From CAG-452 sp045531335 (GTDB taxonomy: Bacteria > Bacillota > Clostridia > TANB77 > CAG-508): a DNA stretch of 55,582 bases. The stretch is taken from contig JAZSDU010000054.1 of NCBI GenBank assembly GCA_045531335.1, forward strand, positions 1 to 55,582, read 5' to 3'. Below are positions 52,397 through 55,582 of the stretch, in pieces (the stretch's first letter is position 1; each line of letters opens with the position of its first letter). The notes under the pieces are model-generated. The model did no database searches, was not told the DNA's origin, and saw only the letters and a program-made list of their open reading frames with translations. The position numbers and the translations under genes are program-made.

Positions 52397-54179
52397 ATGG
52401 TGAGATATAGTGATGAATTAATTGATGATATAAAGAATAGCAACGATATAGTAGATATAATATCACAATATGTAATATTAAAAAGAAGCGGTAGAAACTT
52501 TTTTGGAGTATGTCCATTCCATAGAGAAAAAACACCTTCTTTTTCTGTTTCACCAGATAAGCAAATATTTCATTGCTTTGGATGTGGTGTAGGAGGAAAT
52601 GTTATTCACTTTATAAGTAAAATTGAAAATGTAGATTTCAAAGAGAGTTTAGAAATTTTAGCTGAAAGAGCTGGAATAACATTACCAACTTTAGACAATA
52701 GCGTAGATAGTAAAAAACAGCTTTTAAAAGAAAAAGTATACCAAATAAACAAGGAAGCGGCCTTATATTACCATGAGACATTATACAAACCAACTTCAAA
52801 GTTAGCCCAAGAATATGTAAAGAAAAGAAGACTTGATAATAAAACTTTAAAAGCTTTTACAATAGGTTTTGCAGAAGGGAATAGTAACTTATATAAACAT
52901 TTAAAACAAAAAGGTTTTGCTGATGAAGAAATTTTAGCATCAGATTTAGTAAATAAGGTTCGGAAGTAATTTTGTAGATAGATTTAAAAACAGATTAATA
53001 TTTCCAATACAAGATGTAAGAAATAGATATATTGCATTTGGAGGAAGAGTACTTGATAATTCACTTCCTAAATATATAAATTCTCCAGAAAATTTAGTAT
53101 ATAGCAAAGCTAGAAATCTATATGGGTTAAATGTAGCAAAAAATGCAAAATCAGAGAAATTAATAATAGTTGAAGGATATATGGATGTTGTATCACTTCA
53201 TCAAAGAGGAATTGAAAATGTAGTTGCTTCATGTGGTACTGCACTTACAGAAGCACAAGGAAGATTGCTTAGAAAATATGCTGAAAAAATAATAATTTCT
53301 TATGATTCAGATGGAGCAGGACAAGCCGCAACACTAAGAGGAATAGAAATATTAACAAATCTTGGATGTGATGTTAGAATACTTCAAATGGAGGGCGCAA
53401 AAGATCCAGATGAATATGTTATAAAATATGGAAATGGAAGATTTAATAATTTAGTAGATAAAGCAATTTCACTAGTAGAATTTAAAGTAAAAGTATTAAA
53501 AAAAGATTTAGATTTAGAAAATGTTAATGATAAAATTAAATTTTTAAATGAAATAGCAAAATTAGTAAGTACAGTAGATAATAGAATAGAACAAGAAATA
53601 TATATTGATAAAATTTCTAGAGAATATAACATTTCAAAAGAAGCAATATATGCAGAAATTAACAAATTGAATTATTCAAAAAATCAAGGGAAAAAGACTC
53701 TTGAGAGTAATTATAAAAAAAATATAATTAAGAAAAAAGATAACTTACCAGAAACACTAGTAAAAAGAGAAAACATGATAATAGGAATTTTGTTGAATGG
53801 AAAAGTTGAAGTATATGACCAAATAAAAAATATATTATTGCCAGAAGATTTTAAAAAAGAAGAAAATAAGAAAATAATGCAAATATTGTATGAAGAATTC
53901 GAAAAAGGAAATAGTAATATAAATAATATATTAGAGATTTTTAATGAAAATGAAGAAATTATTAGTATTCTTACAGGATTAATGGCAGATGATTATGAAA
54001 TAAAAGACGATAGAAAAGCTATTGAAGATTTAATAAATAATTATAAAAAAGAAAAATTAGTTAATAGAAAAAAAGAAATAATAGATAATTTGAATGATCC
54101 AAATTTAGACAAACAAGAATCAGAACTTTTAGAAAAAGAACTACATGATATTATTATAAATCTAGCAAAAATGAAATAA
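52397..54179 (+). CDS. dnaG: DNA primase, +1 frameshift required
   Basis: Essential primase that makes RNA primers for replication. CHC2 zinc motif CPFHREKTPSFSVSPDKQ...HCFGCG (~40-63), then the catalytic core. The frame breaks at CGG 52961-52963 (codon 189). Skipping the C gives VNKVGSNFVDRFKNRLIFPI and continues through the TOPRIM domain (VEGYMDVVSLHQ, then SYDSDGAGQAATLRG) to the helicase-binding C-terminus, 593 residues (1783 bases = 3n+1). Without the shift only the first third is made, ending VRK. rpoD follows, the classic macromolecular synthesis pair. Confidence 0.96.
52961..52963 (+). other. dnaG: +1 frameshift site 11 (CGG-A) in dnaG
   Basis: Zero-frame reading is AAG GTT CGG AAG TAA, a stop two codons later. 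Skipping the C gives N-K-V-G-S-N-F-V-D-R-F. Codon 189 of an essential gene. Confidence 0.93.
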
Positions 54180-54220
54180 TATAGGGCGAACAATTCTATT
54201 TGCCTGATAAATTAAATAAT

Positions 54221-54242
54221 GTAGGGCGCATGATTACGTCCG
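54221..54242. repeat. Degenerate REP-like unit before rpoD
   Basis: gtagggcgcatgattacgtc then cg has the family ends (gtaggg, ccg) but a weak stem (gacg-like only). It lies in the 104 bases between dnaG and rpoD. Confidence 0.4.
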
Positions 54243-54283
54243 GAATGCAAAATGTTTTACATTTTGAAAGGAGAAGTGTAATA

Positions 54284-55504
54284 ATGGCAAGAGCTAAAAA
54301 AGAAAGTGAAGAAATAATTGAAGAAGTAAAAACTGCTAAAAAAGTAAAAAAAGAAAAGGATTTAGAAACATCAAAAAATAACAAAACAGAGAAAAAAGAA
54401 GAAAAAGTAGAAACAAAAAAATCAGATGATACAAATAGCAAGGTTCAGGATATATTAAAGAAAGCAAAAGAAAAAGGACAGATAACTTATGGAGAACTTG
54501 CTAAGCAATTGGGAGATATTAATCCTGAACAAATAGATAAGGTTTTTGATGCTTTTGAAGAATTTGGTGTAGATGTTTTAAAAGACGATTTAGAAGAAGA
54601 ACCAGATATTGAAGATTTAGAAGAAGTTGAAGATATAAAACTAGAAGATATTAATACTATGAGTTTTGACGGTATTAATATTGATGATCCTGTTAGAATG
54701 TATTTAAGAGAAATAGGAAAAATTCCATTATTAACTTTTGAAGAAGAACTTGATCTTGCAAAACAAGTTTTAGAAGGAAGCGAAGAAGCAAAACAAAAAC
54801 TAGCAGAATCAAACTTAAGATTAGTTGTAAGTATTGCAAAAAAATATGTAGGTAGAGGAATGCTTTTCTTAGATTTAATTCAAGAAGGAAACATGGGACT
54901 TATTAAAGCAGTAGAAAAATTCGATTATAAAAAAGGATATAAGTTCAGTACTTATGCAACATGGTGGATTAGACAAGCAATTACAAGAGCAATAGCAGAC
55001 CAAGCAAGAACAATAAGAATACCAGTTCACATGGTAGAAACAATAAATAAATTAATTAGAACATCAAGACACTTACTTCAACAATTAGGTAGAGAACCAT
55101 CCCCAGAAGAGATTGCAAATGAGATGGAAATATCAGTAGAGAAAGTAATGGAAATTCAAAAAATAGCTCAAGATCCTGTATCTTTAGAAACACCTATAGG
55201 GGAAGAAGATGATAGCCATTTAGGAGACTTTATTCAAGACGAAGATAGTCCAGCACCACAAGATTCAGCAGCATATACACTTTTAAAAGAGCAATTAGAA
55301 GAAGTAATGAATACTCTAACACCAAGAGAAGCAAAAGTTTTAAAATTAAGATTTGGTTTAGAAGATGGAAGAGCAAGAACACTTGAAGAAGTTGGACGTG
55401 AATTCATGGTAACTAGAGAAAGAATAAGACAAATAGAAGCAAAAGCATTAAGAAAATTAAGACATCCAAGTAGGAGTAAGAAATTGAAAGATTATATGAA
55501 TTAG
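54284..55504 (+). CDS. rpoD: RNA polymerase primary sigma factor
   Basis: 406 residues from the ATG that follows gaaaggag. Region 1.1 (VQDILKKAKEKGQITYGELA), region 1.2 (DPVRMYLREIGKIPLLTFEE), region 2 with NLRLVVSIAKKYVGRGMLFL and TYATWWIRQAITRAIADQAR, region 3 (IPVHMVETINKLIR) and region 4 with the helix-turn-helix TLEEVGREFMVTRERIRQIE. It recognises the TTGACA/TATAAT promoters listed here. An acidic lysine/glutamate-rich N-terminus (~20-55) is normal. The stop codon lies inside a perfect 80-bp palindrome. Confidence 0.98.
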   Translation: MARAKKESEEIIEEVKTAKKVKKEKDLETSKNNKTEKKEEKVETKKSDDTNSKVQDILKKAKEKGQITYGELAKQLGDINPEQIDKVFDAFEEFGVDVLKDDLEEEPDIEDLEEVEDIKLEDINTMSFDGINIDDPVRMYLREIGKIPLLTFEEELDLAKQVLEGSEEAKQKLAESNLRLVVSIAKKYVGRGMLFLDLIQEGNMGLIKAVEKFDYKKGYKFSTYATWWIRQAITRAIADQARTIRIPVHMVETINKLIRTSRHLLQQLGREPSPEEIANEMEISVEKVMEIQKIAQDPVSLETPIGEEDDSHLGDFIQDEDSPAPQDSAAYTLLKEQLEEVMNTLTPREAKVLKLRFGLEDGRARTLEEVGREFMVTRERIRQIEAKALRKLRHPSRSKKLKDYMN

Positions 55505-55577
55505 ACAAAAGGGGACAGACCCCAATAGTCTACTTTGCAAAGTAGACTATTGGGGTCTGTCCCCTTTTGTCTAATTC
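55498..55577. repeat. Perfect 80-bp palindrome (GGGGACAGACCCC type)
   Basis: The 40-base left arm (55498-55537, starting gaattagacaaaagggg) is the exact reverse complement of the right arm (55538-55577), with no loop. It starts within the last codons of rpoD and contains its TAG stop, and probably acts as its terminator. The motif ggggacagacccc is related to the GGGAC palindromes elsewhere in the window. Confidence 0.95.
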
Positions 55578-55582
55578 AAGAA

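Noticed and set aside
3124..52963. Treating the nine interrupted genes as pseudogenes or assembly errors
   Set aside because: All 11 breaks share base, codon phase, zero-frame codon and downstream glycine, and the sequence after each break is fully conserved. Errors or decay would vary in base, phase and direction.
3124..52963. Simple sense reassignment of CGG to another amino acid
   Set aside because: A new amino acid at CGG would leave the frame unchanged, yet at all 11 sites the downstream homologous sequence is in the +1 frame.

Overview
The window comes from an AT-rich (roughly 70% A+T by eye), anaerobic, endospore-forming member of the Firmicutes, most likely an uncultured gut-type clostridial lineage. 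The evidence is a large set of sporulation genes (spoIIE, spoIIID, yabG, sipL, yunB, spoVAC/D/E), veg, class III fructose-1,6-bisphosphatase, rubrerythrin, a T-box aspS leader and clostridial-style pilin genes. No tRNA, rRNA, CRISPR array, prophage or complete insertion sequence is seen.

Layout: 1-5692 carries rsmA, the c-di-AMP phosphodiesterase gdpP and spoIIE. 5693-11100 carries a small transcript, a T-box, aspS, topB and purC. 11100-13350 is an accessory patch with a 194-bp duplicate of the purC 3' end, a small membrane protein and a ROK-like regulator. 13553-19196 holds a lipase-like hydrolase, the sporulation run spoIIID-yabG-veg-sipL-yunB and rubrerythrin. 19308-21847 holds the divergent ribosomal units rplM-rpsI and infC-rpmI-rplT. 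22074-24622 is dodecin-spoVAC-spoVAD-spoVAE on the minus strand. 24894-34229 is a type IV pilus operon (pilM/N fusion, pilO-like, pilP-like, pilin, prepilin peptidase, minor pilin, pilB, pilT, pilC). 34330-46097 holds a ROK kinase, mutL-miaA, an HlyD-like protein, sepF-divIVA, a glycosyltransferase, pth, rng and rimO with a coupled small gene. 46142-55504 holds fbp, feoA-feoB, dut, carD and the replication/transcription pair dnaG-rpoD.

The main discovery is a uniform reading-frame anomaly. Nine otherwise intact genes (gdpP, spoIIE, spoVAE, spoVAD, the prepilin peptidase gene, miaA, rimO, feoB, dnaG) are interrupted at 11 positions. Every interruption is one extra C lying exactly on a codon boundary, directly before a conserved glycine codon (GGA ten times, GGT once), so that the zero-frame codon is always CGG. 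Skipping that one base, or reading C-GGN as a four-base glycine codon, restores each full-length protein, and every combined length is 3n plus the number of sites. Outside these sites the only in-frame CGG codons I found are two, both followed by G, in the atypical ROK-like gene at 12284-13348. The simplest reading is that CGG is unassigned or starved here and that ribosomes make a +1 frameshift, or quadruplet-decode, at CGGA/CGGT. Since dnaG and other core genes are affected, this must be efficient in vivo.

A second layer is palindromic DNA. A family of 24-28-bp hairpin repeats (GTAGGGG-stem-loop-stem-CCCG), often in head-to-head pairs like REPINs, sits between genes and has also entered coding sequence in frame (topB, rimO, possibly spoIIE). 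A second family (GGGAC-type palindromes) lies near gene ends, including a perfect 80-bp palindrome at the rpoD stop.
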